Below are positions 9,008 to 18,020 of a stretch of DNA of 32,190 nucleotides, in pieces. Under the pieces are notes generated by a model, which was not told where the DNA came from, ran no database searches, and saw only the letters and a program-made list of their open reading frames with translations. Source of the DNA: an uncultured Gammaproteobacteria bacterium. GTDB taxonomy: Bacteria; Pseudomonadota; Gammaproteobacteria; Pseudomonadales; UBA5518. The stretch is from NCBI GenBank assembly GCA_903928015.1, contig CAIYPF010000146.1:1-32190 (forward strand), given 5' to 3'. The translations under genes were made by a program, and so were the position numbers. Positions within the stretch are counted from its first letter, which is position 1. Each line of letters starts with the position of its first letter.

Positions 9008-9021
9008 GCCCGACGTCGGGC
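9008..9021. promoter_or_regulatory. Perfect 14-base palindrome in the ccoN leader
   Basis: The bases GCCCGACGTCGGGC are a perfect palindrome lying 22 bases upstream of the ccoN start. It could be a regulator site or a short leader hairpin (five base pairs around ACGT). Such GC palindromes can occur by chance in DNA of this composition, so function is only a possibility. Confidence 0.3.
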
Positions 9022-9109
9022 TGGCGCTGCGCATTTTCTGCAGCTCGCCTTCGGGCCACCATGACATGGGTCAACCTTGGGTCGCTGATCAATCGCGTGG
9101 AGAAATCTG

Positions 9110-10078
9110 ATGCAGGGTGTGGTGCTCGATCTGGACAGTCTTCACCCTGCGGACCTCGACCTCGGGGGCCTCAATGCCGCACTGCCCGCTTGGCGGATGT
9201 ACGGATCGACGCCCGCCCGAGACGTGCGCTCCCGCATCGCCGGTGCGCAGGTCGTGCTGAGCAACAAGGTCGTGCTGGACCGTGAAACCCTGGCTGCTTC
9301 ACGCGAGGTGCGACTCGTCGTGGTAATGGCCACCGGCACCAACAACATCGATCTGGACGCGGCCCGGGAACTCGGGATCCATGTCTGCAATGTCCGCGGC
9401 TATGCGGTGGACTCCGTGGCCGAGCACACGCTGGCCCTCATGCTGGCGCTCTCTCGTGCCCTTGTGCCTTACCGGAAGAGCGTGCTCGATGGCGACTGGA
9501 GCCGAAGCCCCTTCTTCTGCCTGCATGGCCAACCCCTGCTGGAGCTTTCGGGACGGCGCCTCGGCGTGGTGGGCTGCGGTGAATTGGGCAGTGCCGTTGC
9601 CCGCCGCTGCGAGGCGCTGGGTATGGACGTGGTGGCGGCACAGTTGCCCGGACGCCCTGCAGCCCCTGCGCCATGGCCGCGGCTGCCGCTGGACGAATTG
9701 CTGGCCACCTCGGCCGTGACCAGCCTGCACTGCCCGCTGACGGCGCAGACCATGGGAATCATAGGTGCGCGTGAACTCGCGCTGATGCCGCGAGGCGCCT
9801 TGCTGCTGAACACCGCGCGTGGCGGTCTGGTCGATGAGGCCGCACTGCTCGATGCGCTCCGCCGCGGCCATCTCGGTGGTGCCGCGCTCGATACGCTGGA
9901 GACCGAGCCCCCGCGCGAGGACTCTGTCCTGCTGCAGGCTGCTCGAGAGATGGACAATCTGCTGGTGACACCGCACGTGGCGTGGGCGGGCCGTGCGGCC
10001 CGCCAACGTCTCGTGGATCAGATGGTAGAGGTCATTGCCGCCTTCCCTGGCGGCCAGTCGGCCAATCGGGTGGCCTGA
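9110..10078 (+). CDS. hprA: D-isomer 2-hydroxyacid dehydrogenase (HprA-like, hydroxypyruvate/glycerate type)
   Basis: Cytosolic NAD(P)-dependent dehydrogenase of 322 residues, most like hydroxypyruvate reductases acting on hydroxypyruvate or glyoxylate. Marks include ATGTNNID (74-81), the NVRGYA segment (94-99), the nucleotide loop GVVGCGELGSA (152-162), NTARGG with catalytic Arg237, the Glu266 region (ETEPP) and His289 in TPHVAWA. After the second Rossmann strand there is no acidic residue but QLPGRP, so NADP use is possible. The ATG at 9110 has a GGAGA site upstream. It is divergent from ccoN and ends 4 bases before the convergent receptor gene. Exact substrate is not certain. Confidence 0.85.
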   Translation: MQGVVLDLDSLHPADLDLGGLNAALPAWRMYGSTPARDVRSRIAGAQVVLSNKVVLDRETLAASREVRLVVVMATGTNNIDLDAARELGIHVCNVRGYAVDSVAEHTLALMLALSRALVPYRKSVLDGDWSRSPFFCLHGQPLLELSGRRLGVVGCGELGSAVARRCEALGMDVVAAQLPGRPAAPAPWPRLPLDELLATSAVTSLHCPLTAQTMGIIGARELALMPRGALLLNTARGGLVDEAALLDALRRGHLGGAALDTLETEPPREDSVLLQAAREMDNLLVTPHVAWAGRAARQRLVDQMVEVIAAFPGGQSANRVA

Positions 10079-10082
10079 GGGA

Positions 10083-12305
10083 TCAATACTCCCAGTTGAA
10101 GTCCACGCCCCAGGTGCGGCTTTCGCCGTAGGGCGCAACCATCGGGGACCAGGGGAAACCCTCGATGCCGTCGAGGAGGTATTCCTCGTCTGCGAGGTTC
10201 TTGCCCCAGATGGATACGGAGGCCCGGCCATTGCTCAGGCAGAGCTCACCCAGCGTGAGGCGGGCGTTCCACAGATCGTAGCCCGGGATGTTGTAGCCAC
10301 GACGCACGAATGACACGAAGTCCGCGTCGTCGACCTTGGAGTAGTTGACGTTCAGCGTCAGCTCGCCGTAGCCGAAGGACGGGAAGGTGTAATCGAGGTC
10401 TGCGGTGAAGGAGTTCTTCGGAGCCGAGGGCAGCACCACGTGGTCTTGCTCCACGGCAGGGGTCTGCGGGTTGTCAACCGGATCCACCGAGGTGTCGAGG
10501 TAGCCGTAGCCCAGCGTCAGCTTGAGGCTGTCGGTGATAAGGGTCGTCAGGTCGAGTTCCGCGCCCTTGATCTTGGCCTGGCCGGCGTTGTAAAGCACCA
10601 CGTTGGTCGGGTCGTTCAACTGCGCGAAGGACAGCTGGATGTCCTGGTAGTCGGAGCTGAAGACCGCGGCGTTCAGGCGTACACGGTTGTCGAGGAACTG
10701 GGCCTTGATGCCCGCTTCCATCGTCTCGACCGTTTCCTCGCCGAGCGGCAGGTTGGCGGCGACTTCGCTGGTGGCGCGGATGTTGAAACCGCCCGTCTTG
10801 TAGCCCTGAACGAACTTGGCGTAGACATTCACGTCGTCGGTGAGGTCGTAGGCCGCCGTGATGTCGAAGCTCTGGTTGTCCCAGGAGTCGTTGGGATTGG
10901 CGCTGAAGAACTGGAATCCGCCCGAGTAAGCGGCGGTTTCGACTTCACGGTCATCCTCGCTGTAGCGCAGGCCGAGCGTGATGTGAAGCTGGTCCATCGC
11001 GGCCGGCGTCCACACGAAGTGCCCATAGATCGCGCGGGCCTCGTTCTCGGCCGAGCTGACACGGGTCGGCAGCTCGATTTCGAGCAGATCGGTGTAGTTC
11101 GGCGGGAACGGCGGCAGGAATCCGAGCGGCAGGGTGATGTAGTCGGTGGTGTCCTCGTCGCCCTTCTCGGTGAAGTAGTACGCACCCAGCACGTAGTCGA
11201 CGCTGCCGTCCATCAGTTTGCCGAGCACCTGCAGTTCCTGCGAGAACTGGTCCTGGCTGTTGTCGAAGGGCACGTTGGCGAACAGGCGGGGCGTGAAGCG
11301 GTTGGCGCCATAGTCCTGGTAAATGCTCTGCTCGACCTCACGGTAGCCGGTCACCGACTTGATCTGGAGGTCGTCGCTGATGTCCCAGCTGACGGTGAGC
11401 CCGTGGCCCTTGATCTTGACGTTGCTTTCTTTGAAGGGGGTGCTGGGGCGCACGTCGTCAAGGCGGTCCTTCTGGTAGCGCACCTTGCTGTAGCCGAACA
11501 GCGAGGGGCCGATGTTCTGGTAGTAGATGGTGCCCGCGTCGGTGTCGGTGCTGTCGAAGGAGTAATCGACGTTCACGCTGTCTGTCGGCTGCCAGTTGAT
11601 GGCGATGCGGCCACCCAGGCTGTCGTTGTCGCCGAAGTTGGGGCCCGAGCCCTGGTTGTTCACCCAGCCGTCTTTCTTGGACTTGAGGAGGCTCAGCTTG
11701 GCGGCTACGCCACCGGCGCGCGGAGTGTCTACCTCGACGCGGCCGCGGGTGTAGGAGTGGCTGCCGGCGCTCAGGTTGCCCTTGAAGCCGAACTCGCCCG
11801 TCGGCTTGGCGGTGATCATGTTGATCGCGCCGCCGATCGTGTTACGGCCGTAGAGACTGCCCTGCGGGCCACGCAGCACTTCGATACGCTCGAGGCTGGC
11901 CACTTCGCTGCCGAGGCCGATGGAGCGGGCCACGTAGATGCCGTCGATGTAGACGCCAACGCTGGGGTCGGTGGACATGCCCACGTCGTTGTTGCCCACG
12001 CCGCGCATGTAGGTGCGCAGCGAGGCCTGGCTGTTGGGGAACTGGCGCATGTAGAGGTTGGGGACGCTGTGCTGGATGTCGCCCAGGTCATCTATGCCGA
12101 ACTTCTCGAGGTCTGAGGAGCCGAAGGCGAGCACCGATATGGGAGTGTCCTGCAGCGAGGTCTCGCGTCGCTCCGCGGTGACGATCACTTCTTCCAGACC
12201 TTGGGCGCTTGGGGCGTTGTCCTGTGCCGTAGCGAGAGTGGATATCGTGGTGCCGATCGCAATGGCGAGCAGCGAGCGGGCGAATGTGCCGGGTTTTGAC
12301 TGCAT
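10083..12305 (-). CDS. TonB-dependent outer membrane receptor
   Basis: Outer-membrane active transporter of 740 residues. A signal peptide ends near residue 27 (STLATA before QDN), followed by a TonB box EEVIVTA at about 38-44. The plug domain carries SLRTYMRGVG, VGVYIDGIYVAR, ERIEVLRGPQGSLYG and NTIGGAINMITAKP. The rest is a long beta-barrel ending in an aromatic residue (VDFNWEY). The type is common in marine gammaproteobacteria and sphingomonads, where substrates range from siderophores to sugars and steroids. There is no neighbouring transporter, TonB or degradative gene to suggest the ligand. The ATG at 12305 has a GGAGA site. Upstream lies a promoter-like element with an inverted repeat. 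Confidence 0.93.
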   Translation of the reverse strand: MQSKPGTFARSLLAIAIGTTISTLATAQDNAPSAQGLEEVIVTAERRETSLQDTPISVLAFGSSDLEKFGIDDLGDIQHSVPNLYMRQFPNSQASLRTYMRGVGNNDVGMSTDPSVGVYIDGIYVARSIGLGSEVASLERIEVLRGPQGSLYGRNTIGGAINMITAKPTGEFGFKGNLSAGSHSYTRGRVEVDTPRAGGVAAKLSLLKSKKDGWVNNQGSGPNFGDNDSLGGRIAINWQPTDSVNVDYSFDSTDTDAGTIYYQNIGPSLFGYSKVRYQKDRLDDVRPSTPFKESNVKIKGHGLTVSWDISDDLQIKSVTGYREVEQSIYQDYGANRFTPRLFANVPFDNSQDQFSQELQVLGKLMDGSVDYVLGAYYFTEKGDEDTTDYITLPLGFLPPFPPNYTDLLEIELPTRVSSAENEARAIYGHFVWTPAAMDQLHITLGLRYSEDDREVETAAYSGGFQFFSANPNDSWDNQSFDITAAYDLTDDVNVYAKFVQGYKTGGFNIRATSEVAANLPLGEETVETMEAGIKAQFLDNRVRLNAAVFSSDYQDIQLSFAQLNDPTNVVLYNAGQAKIKGAELDLTTLITDSLKLTLGYGYLDTSVDPVDNPQTPAVEQDHVVLPSAPKNSFTADLDYTFPSFGYGELTLNVNYSKVDDADFVSFVRRGYNIPGYDLWNARLTLGELCLSNGRASVSIWGKNLADEEYLLDGIEGFPWSPMVAPYGESRTWGVDFNWEY

Positions 12306-12334
12306 GAGTATCTCCAGTCGACGGGGTTTTAGTG

Positions 12335-12363
12335 CTTATAGAGGGTGCCAAAAAACATGGCAC
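12335..12363 (-). promoter_or_regulatory. Candidate sigma70 promoter of the TonB-dependent receptor gene
   Basis: On the minus strand a -35-like GTGCCA (12358-12363, four of six matches) and a -10-like TATAAG (12335-12340, five of six) are separated by exactly 17 bases. Transcription would start near 12328, leaving a 5' leader of about 22 bases that contains the GGAGA ribosome-binding site. Call is by pattern only. Confidence 0.45.
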
Positions 12364-12365
12364 CC
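12343..12365. promoter_or_regulatory. Inverted repeat overlapping the receptor promoter (operator candidate)
   Basis: Perfect 8-base arms GGGTGCCA and TGGCACCC separated by 7 A/T-rich bases. The repeat covers the -35-like box and most of the spacer of the candidate receptor promoter, the place where a repressor would act. It could also fold as a hairpin 30 bases after the valS stop, but there is no U-tract after the stem, so it is not a standard terminator. Confidence 0.45.
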
Positions 12366-12395
12366 CGATGGCATTCTGGCCCCCGTTCTCTGTTT

Positions 12396-15143
12396 TTACA
12401 AGGCGTTGCGCATCCCCTCCCTCTGGCGAGCCAGCGCGTTACGTGCGCCTGTCAGTTCCAGGACACGCGCGCGCTCGCGCGCCACGACCTCTGCCGGTGC
12501 CTTGTCGACGAAGCCCGGGTTCCCGAGCCTTGCCTCCAGTTTCTCGATCTCCCTGGCGAGTTTTTCTTCCTCGCGCTCAAGCCGTGCGCACTCGGCCTCG
12601 ACGTCGATCAGGCCGGCGAGCGGCACCAGCAGCTCGGTTTGCCCGATCACTTGTGTGGCCGAGGCGGGCGCCTCGGCTGTTTCCAGCACGGTGATCGACT
12701 CCAGTTTCGCCATCGTCGACAGCAGCAAGCCGTGCTCTGCCACGCGGCGCCGTTCATCGTCGCCTGCCTGGCGGAGCAGCAGTGCGAGCTTTCGGCCCGG
12801 CGGGATGCCGAGTTCGCCCCGGATGTTGCGCACGGCCACGATGGCCTGCTGCAGCCACGTGACATCCGATTCCGCCGCCGCATCCACCAGAGCGGCATCG
12901 CCCCGAGGGAAAGCGGCCAGCATCACCGTGTCGCCGCCCGCACCCGTCATGGGCGACACGCGCTGCCAGATCTCCTCGGTGAGGAAGGGAATGAACGGAT
13001 GGGCGAGGCGCATCAGCGTCTCGAGCACCGCGAGCAGGGTGGCGCGGGTGTCGCGCGCCACGGTGTCGTCCTGTGCCAGCAGCGGTTTGCTGAACTCCAG
13101 GTACCAGTCGCAGTAGTCGTGCCAGGCGAACTCGTAGATCGCCTGCACTGCCAGATCGAAGCGGTAGCTCGCGAGCGAGCGGTGCACCTCGTCTATCGCA
13201 TGCTGCAGGCGCGAGAGTATCCAGCGCCCGGCAATGGAGCCCGAGCCAGGAGTGCCGGAGCAGTCCTTGCCCTCGGTCTGCATCAGCACGTAGCGCGTGG
13301 CGTTCCAGATCTTGTTGCAGAAGTTGCGGTAGCCGTCCAGGCGGCCCATGTCGAACTTGATGTCGCGGCCCGTGGAGGCAAGCGCACACAGCGTGAAGCG
13401 CAGCGCGTCGGTGCCGTGCGCGGGGATGCCCTGCGGGTACTCCTTGCGCGTGGCTGCAGCGATCTTCTGCGCAAGTTGCGGCTGCATCATGCCGGCCGTG
13501 CGCTTGGCTACCAGTTCGTCGATGCCGATGCCGTCTATGAGGTCGATCGGGTCTATGACGTTGCCCTTGGACTTCGACATCTTCTGGCCGTGCTCGTCGC
13601 GGATCAGGCCCGTGACGTAGACGGTGCGGAAGGGCACTTCGTCCATGAACTTCAGGGTCATCATCGCCATCCGCGCGACCCAGAAAAAGATGATGTCGAA
13701 GCCCGTGACCAGCACATCGGTGGGATGGAAGCGCGCCAGTTCCGGCGTCTGCTGCGGCCAGCCTAGCGTCGAGAAGGTCCAGAGCGCCGAGGAGAACCAG
13801 GTGTCCAGAACGTCCTCGTCCTGACGCAGCGGCGTGTTGCCAAGGGCGTGGCGCTCGCGCACCTCCGCCTCGTTGCGGCCCACATAAACACCGCCCGCCT
13901 CGTCGTACCACGCCGGGATCTGGTGGCCCCACCAGAGCTGGCGCGAGATGCACCAGTCCTGGATATCCCGCATCCACGCGAAATAGGTGTTTTCCCACTG
14001 CTTGGGCACGAAGTTGATGCGGCCTTCCTCGACGGCGCGGATGGCAGGCTCAGCGAGCGGTGCCGCCCGCACGAACCACTGGTCCGTAAGGTAGGGCTCG
14101 ATCACCACGCCGCTGCGATCCCCGCGCGGCACCTTTAGTTTGTGCTTCTCGATACGTTCCAGAAGCCCCGCGGCCTCGAGGTCGGCCACCACGCGCTTGC
14201 GTGCCTCGAAGCGCTCGAGGCCCCGGTAGGCCTCGGGGGCTGCGTCGTTCAGCATGGCGTCGGGCGTCAGGATGTTGATCATCGGCAGCGCGTGCCGCTG
14301 ACCGATGGCGTAATCGTTGAAGTCGTGCGCCGGGGTGATCTTGACGCAGCCGGTGCCGAAGGCCGGATCCACGTAGTCATCGGCGATCACCGGGATCTCG
14401 CGGGCGGTGAGGGGCAGGGCGAGCGTCTTGCCCACGAGATGCCGGTAGCGCTCGTCTTCCGGGTGCACGGCCACTGCCACGTCGCCCAGCATGGTCTCGG
14501 GGCGCGTGGTGGCCACCACCAGATGGCCGCTGCCATCGGACAGGGGGTAGCGAAGGTGCCACATGTGGCCGTCTTCTTCTTCCTGCACCACTTCGAGGTC
14601 CGAGATCGCGGTGTGCAGTTTCGGATCCCAGTTCACCAGGCGCTTGCCGCGGTAAAGAAGCCCTTCTTCGTGCAGGCGGACAAAGACCTCTCGCACGGCG
14701 TCGGAGAGTTCCGGATCCATCGTGAAGCGCTCACGGGACCAGTCGACCGAGTTCCCGAGGCGACGTTGCTGCCGGGTGATGGTGCCGCCGGAGTGCTCTT
14801 TCCATTGCCACACGCGCTCGAGGAAGGCCTCACGGCCCAGTGCGTGCCGGTCCGTGCCCTCGGCTGCCAGCAAGCGCTCCACGACCATCTGGGTGGCAAT
14901 GCCCGCGTGGTCCGTGCCGCCCTGCCACAGGGTGTCGCGGCCGCACATGCGGTTGTAGCGGATCAGCGCGTCCATGATCGTCTGCTGGAAGGCATGCCCC
15001 ATGTGCAGGCTGCCCGTGACGTTGGGCGGCGGGATCACGATGCAATAGGGCTCGCCGCTGCCGGAGGGACGGAAGTAGCCGCGGTTCTCCCACGTCTCGT
15101 ACCAGCGCCGCTCGATGTCCTCGGGCCTGTAGGTCTTTTCCAT
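12396..15143 (-). CDS. valS: Valyl-tRNA synthetase
   Basis: Class I aminoacyl-tRNA synthetase of 915 residues that charges tRNA-Val in the cytoplasm. It starts [19 protein letters not shown], with the nucleotide-binding HIGH motif as HMGH (47-50) within [13 protein letters not shown] and the KMSKS motif as KMSKSKGNV. The editing domain ([10 protein letters not shown]) and the tRNA recognition helices are present, and the C-terminus is a charged coiled-coil arm ([18 protein letters not shown] region). Length is normal for the family. It is the last gene of the RDD-pepA-holC-small gene-valS series. Confidence 0.98.
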   Translation of the reverse strand: MEKTYRPEDIERRWYETWENRGYFRPSGSGEPYCIVIPPPNVTGSLHMGHAFQQTIMDALIRYNRMCGRDTLWQGGTDHAGIATQMVVERLLAAEGTDRHALGREAFLERVWQWKEHSGGTITRQQRRLGNSVDWSRERFTMDPELSDAVREVFVRLHEEGLLYRGKRLVNWDPKLHTAISDLEVVQEEEDGHMWHLRYPLSDGSGHLVVATTRPETMLGDVAVAVHPEDERYRHLVGKTLALPLTAREIPVIADDYVDPAFGTGCVKITPAHDFNDYAIGQRHALPMINILTPDAMLNDAAPEAYRGLERFEARKRVVADLEAAGLLERIEKHKLKVPRGDRSGVVIEPYLTDQWFVRAAPLAEPAIRAVEEGRINFVPKQWENTYFAWMRDIQDWCISRQLWWGHQIPAWYDEAGGVYVGRNEAEVRERHALGNTPLRQDEDVLDTWFSSALWTFSTLGWPQQTPELARFHPTDVLVTGFDIIFFWVARMAMMTLKFMDEVPFRTVYVTGLIRDEHGQKMSKSKGNVIDPIDLIDGIGIDELVAKRTAGMMQPQLAQKIAAATRKEYPQGIPAHGTDALRFTLCALASTGRDIKFDMGRLDGYRNFCNKIWNATRYVLMQTEGKDCSGTPGSGSIAGRWILSRLQHAIDEVHRSLASYRFDLAVQAIYEFAWHDYCDWYLEFSKPLLAQDDTVARDTRATLLAVLETLMRLAHPFIPFLTEEIWQRVSPMTGAGGDTVMLAAFPRGDAALVDAAAESDVTWLQQAIVAVRNIRGELGIPPGRKLALLLRQAGDDERRRVAEHGLLLSTMAKLESITVLETAEAPASATQVIGQTELLVPLAGLIDVEAECARLEREEEKLAREIEKLEARLGNPGFVDKAPAEVVARERARVLELTGARNALARQREGMRNAL

Positions 15144-15216
15144 GGGAACTCGCGTGAAAACAGATAAGGTCGGGAGGATAACGTCGGGCTTTCGGCAGGG
15201 GCAACCGCGCTGCGGC

Positions 15217-15462
15217 TCAGTCGCCCAGCAGGGCGCTCACCCTCTGCTCCAGGCGCTCGCGCAACCGGGCCTCCAGCAGTGGCAGACACTCGTCGAGAAG
15301 TTCGTCGAGGATGTAGTGCGCCTCGGCCGCAAGTGCCGCGCGCTGATCCGCAGACAAGCGATGCGCTGCTGCAATTTCGCCCGAGCCGGCGTCGATGACG
15401 TCCAGCAGCACGGGTATCGCCTTCACGGCAAGCGTCGGGACGCGGCTGTCCTCAGTGCTCAC
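15217..15462 (-). CDS. Small conserved-position protein of unknown function between holC and valS
   Basis: A reading frame of 81 residues starting with GTG at 15462 and overlapping the end of holC by 11 bases. The protein has a VPTL segment and a similar [11 protein letters not shown] segment near the N-terminus and a mainly helical, Glu/Leu/Arg-rich C-terminal half ([20 protein letters not shown]). No signal peptide or membrane span is visible. Other gammaproteobacteria also carry a small unknown gene at this spot between holC and valS, which supports it being real; I do not recognise a named function. Overlap with holC suggests coupled expression. Confidence 0.75.
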   Translation of the reverse strand: MSTEDSRVPTLAVKAIPVLLDVIDAGSGEIAAAHRLSADQRAALAAEAHYILDELLDECLPLLEARLRERLEQRVSALLGD

Positions 15463-15907
15463 TGCTGCCTCTCAGGTGCTGCATGTCGTGGTGGGCGAGC
15501 TCATAGCCGCGGTCCTTGTAGAAAGCCCAGCGGCGGCGGCTCTCGCTGCGGGCGGCGGGCTCGTTCAGCACCACTTCCGCGACCCGGTCGAATCGGGCAA
15601 AGAAAGAGGGTATTGCAGGGCCAAGGTTGAGCAGCACTTCATGGTGCTCGCCCGGGTCCTCTCCCGTGCCCACGACCACCGGGCAACCGGGGCGCGGTGG
15701 CATGCCAAGGGCGAGTTCGTGCGGCACGAAGGCGCTGTCGCGGAATCCCCAGAGCATGTCATCGAGCGCGCGCGCCTGTTCTTCGTCGGCGCCGTGGATG
15801 TAGACCCCATTGCCGGCCTGCCAGGCTTTCTCCGCCAGGCGGCAGGCAAAGCTGAGCGCCCCGTGCGGCTCGGCCACCGGCAATATGTAGAAGTCTATCC
15901 GTGTCAT
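15452..15907 (-). CDS. holC: DNA polymerase III chi subunit
   Basis: Cytosolic clamp-loader accessory protein of 151 residues that joins the replicase to single-strand binding protein. Typical features are the start TRIDFYILP, the segment ACRLAEKAWQAGNGVYIH, LDDMLWGFRDSAFVPHEL, and the C-terminal RWAFYKDRGYEL. The ATG at 15907 has a GGAG site upstream and lies 16 bases after the pepA stop. The pepA-holC-valS order is the standard gammaproteobacterial arrangement. The stop overlaps the start of the following small gene. Confidence 0.96.
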   Translation of the reverse strand: MTRIDFYILPVAEPHGALSFACRLAEKAWQAGNGVYIHGADEEQARALDDMLWGFRDSAFVPHELALGMPPRPGCPVVVGTGEDPGEHHEVLLNLGPAIPSFFARFDRVAEVVLNEPAARSESRRRWAFYKDRGYELAHHDMQHLRGSSEH

Positions 15908-15923
15908 TCCGGGCTCCGCGGGC

Positions 15924-17408
15924 TCAGGCCTGCGCGAGGAGGTAGCGCAGCAGCAGGCCCACCGGACGTCCGGTGGCGCCCTTGGCTGCGCCCTGTTCCC
16001 AGGCCGTACCCGCGATGTCGAGGTGCGCCCATTTTTCGCCAGTGGCGAAGCGGGAGAGGAAGCAGGCCGCCGTCACGCTGCCCGCGCTCGGGCCGCCGAT
16101 GTTGGCCACGTCGGCGAAGTTGCTCTTCAACTGTTCCTGATAATCGTCCCAGACCGGCATGTGCCAGGCGCGGTCGTGGGCCTCGTTGCCCGCCGCGAGC
16201 AATTCCGCGGCGAGGGCGTCGTCGTTGCTGAAGAGTCCGCTCGCGTGCTTGCCCAGGGCCACCACGCAGGCGCCGGTCAGGGTGGCAATGTCGACGATGC
16301 TGCGCGGCTTGAAGCGCTTCGCGTAGGTGATGGCATCGCAGAGGATCAAGCGTCCTTCGGCATCGGTGTTCAGGATCTCGATGGTGATGCCGGCCATGCT
16401 CTTCACCACATCGCCCGGTCGTGTGGCGCTGCCGCTCGGCATGTTCTCGCAGGCCGCCACCACGGCCACCACGTTCAGCGCGGGAGCGGTCTCTGCCAGC
16501 GCCTGCATGGTGCCCAGCACCGATGCGGCTCCGCACATGTCGAACTTCATCTCGTCCATCGCGGCGCCCGGCTTCAGGCTGATGCCTCCCGAGTCGAAGG
16601 TGATGCCCTTGCCGACCAGCGCGTAGGGGCGCTCGTCCTTGGTGCCGCCACGGTACTCGAGCACGATCAGGCGCGCGGGTTCGCGTGTGCCTGCGCTGAC
16701 GCTCAGCAGCGAATGCATGCCCAGCGCGAACATCTGTTTTTCGTCGAGTACGCGGCAGCGCAGTCGCGTGTGGCGGCGGGCGAGCGCACGCGCCTGATCG
16801 GCGAGATGCGTGGGTGTACAGATGTTGGGCGGAGTGTTGCCGAGTTCCCGAGCGAGATTCATGCCGCGACCGATGGCGCCGCCTTCGACGAGCGCGGCAG
16901 AGAGGGCGCGCGCAGGCTTGGTTGCGAGCGCGACGGCTATCCGCGCCAGGCGCGCGGCAGGTTCGGGCTTGGACAGCGTACGGCTGTAGCGATAGCCGCT
17001 GGTCTCGGAGAGGATTCCGACCTGTCGCAGCAGCCATGCCTGATCGCGGTCTTTGACGTCCAGGCCGTCCGCGAGCAGCACGGCATCGGTTGTGCCGGTG
17101 GAGCGGACCAGCCCGAGTGCGGCCGACAGTGACTTGCGCCAGCCACCCGCATCCAGCGCCCCCGCTTTGCCCACGCCCATCAGCACCACCCTCGCTGCTG
17201 CGAGGCCGGGTAATGCGTGGGCGATCAGCGTTCGCCCGGCCGCCCCCGTGAAATGCTCCGCGGCGATCAGCTTTGACAGCCTCAGGCCGCAGGCGCGGTC
17301 CACGAGTCCTGCAGCGCCCTGCATGCTTCCGCCTTCGGTGACGGGAAGTACCAGGCAGCCGGTGCGCAGTGCGGCGGGATCGGTCACGGTTTTCAGTGAG
17401 AGTTGCAT
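15924..17408 (-). CDS. pepA: Leucyl aminopeptidase PepA (M17 family)
   Basis: Hexameric di-metal aminopeptidase of 494 residues that removes N-terminal residues from peptides in the cytoplasm; in E. coli the protein also binds DNA in recombination and regulation. The catalytic region has LVGKGITFDSGG with the metal-binding Lys/Asp, MKFDMCGAASV, and the signature NTDAEGRLIL. The N-terminal macro-like domain is present from QLSLKTV. The ATG at 17408 is preceded by a CCGGAG site at good spacing; the longer frame to 17465 has no such support. It is 16 bases upstream of holC. Confidence 0.97.
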   Translation of the reverse strand: MQLSLKTVTDPAALRTGCLVLPVTEGGSMQGAAGLVDRACGLRLSKLIAAEHFTGAAGRTLIAHALPGLAAARVVLMGVGKAGALDAGGWRKSLSAALGLVRSTGTTDAVLLADGLDVKDRDQAWLLRQVGILSETSGYRYSRTLSKPEPAARLARIAVALATKPARALSAALVEGGAIGRGMNLARELGNTPPNICTPTHLADQARALARRHTRLRCRVLDEKQMFALGMHSLLSVSAGTREPARLIVLEYRGGTKDERPYALVGKGITFDSGGISLKPGAAMDEMKFDMCGAASVLGTMQALAETAPALNVVAVVAACENMPSGSATRPGDVVKSMAGITIEILNTDAEGRLILCDAITYAKRFKPRSIVDIATLTGACVVALGKHASGLFSNDDALAAELLAAGNEAHDRAWHMPVWDDYQEQLKSNFADVANIGGPSAGSVTAACFLSRFATGEKWAHLDIAGTAWEQGAAKGATGRPVGLLLRYLLAQA

Positions 17409-17465
17409 GCTGGCTCCGGATGACGATGCGGGACGGGTGGACGGGACGATTATATGCCCCGGCAA

Positions 17466-17960
17466 TCAGCGCTTGGGCAGCACGATTACCCGTGTGCCCG
17501 TCAGGCGGTCGTGCCAGGCGCGGCGCTCGGGGTCGATCAGTATCCACCAGTAGCCTGCGCCCAGGCAGATAAAGGACAGCAGCGCGAGCCCCAGTCTTGC
17601 CAGGCCCGTCCGCGCGCCGATCAATTCCCCGTCTTCGGTCTCGAGCCGGAGGCGCCAGCTCTGCATGCCTAGCGTCTGGCCCGAACGCACCCAGAACCAC
17701 ACGAAGAACACCACCACCGCCGCCAAGAGGGGCAGTTGGAGAAGCGGGCCGGATGCGGCCCTGCCGCCGTGAGTCTGGAGCTGATCGGCGCCATTCAACC
17801 ACACGCGCAGACCGATCACGGCTGCGGTGACGGTCCACGTCACGGCAAAGACGAGAAGGCTGTCGTACAGCATCGCTCCCAAACGGCGTGCGAGACCTGC
17901 ACGTTCGTGTTGAGAGCTGTCTGGTGCGGGCTGTGGCATGCGGGTATCGTTGACGGCCAT
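17466..17960 (-). CDS. RDD family membrane protein
   Basis: Integral membrane protein of about 164 residues with the RDD domain: AGLARRLGAMLYDSLLVF at the first helix (the RR...YD pattern that names the family), a second hydrophobic stretch LLAAVVVFFVWFW, then SGQTLGMQSWRLRL, and a final helix before WHDRLTGTRVIVLPK. Some RDD proteins act in sodium/proton exchange, most are uncharacterised. The start is uncertain: ATG at 17960 or 17939, neither with a good ribosome-binding site; an upstream TTG at 18005 seems less likely. It precedes pepA by 57 bases on the same strand. Confidence 0.88.
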   Translation of the reverse strand: MAVNDTRMPQPAPDSSQHERAGLARRLGAMLYDSLLVFAVTWTVTAAVIGLRVWLNGADQLQTHGGRAASGPLLQLPLLAAVVVFFVWFWVRSGQTLGMQSWRLRLETEDGELIGARTGLARLGLALLSFICLGAGYWWILIDPERRAWHDRLTGTRVIVLPKR

Positions 17961-18006
17961 CGTAGGGCGCGAAGCCTCGGGCCGCGACGCGGCAGGGAGC
18001 CGCAAG

Positions 18007-18020
18007 TTACCAAAAGGTAA
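18007..18020. promoter_or_regulatory. Inverted repeat TTACC-N4-GGTAA between the RDD gene and the response regulator gene
   Basis: A perfect dyad with five-base arms around AAAA lies in the 172-base divergent region, 47 bases upstream of the RDD start and 113 upstream of the regulator start. The position would suit an operator. No family can be named from the sequence, and a dyad this short can occur by chance. Confidence 0.3.

Noticed and set aside
6773-9064. 763-codon open frame antisense to ccoN/ccoO
   Set aside because: It mirrors the coding frame of real oxidase genes with full catalytic residues; its own translation is His/Arg/Val-rich and low in hydrophobic order. Long antisense frames are expected in high-GC DNA.
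9079-9092. FNR/ANR box upstream of ccoN
   Set aside because: Only one half-site (TTGAT on the minus strand) is right; the other half (GACCC) matches the consensus at one position. Not enough to call.
10440-12116. 558-codon open frame antisense to the TonB-dependent receptor
   Set aside because: Val/Ala/Glu-rich low-complexity translation opposite a receptor with all family motifs; not a gene.
12343-12365. Rho-independent terminator of valS
   Set aside because: The stem is good, but the bases after it on the minus strand (TCTATAAG) are not a U-tract; the T-run is in the loop. An operator over the receptor promoter fits better.
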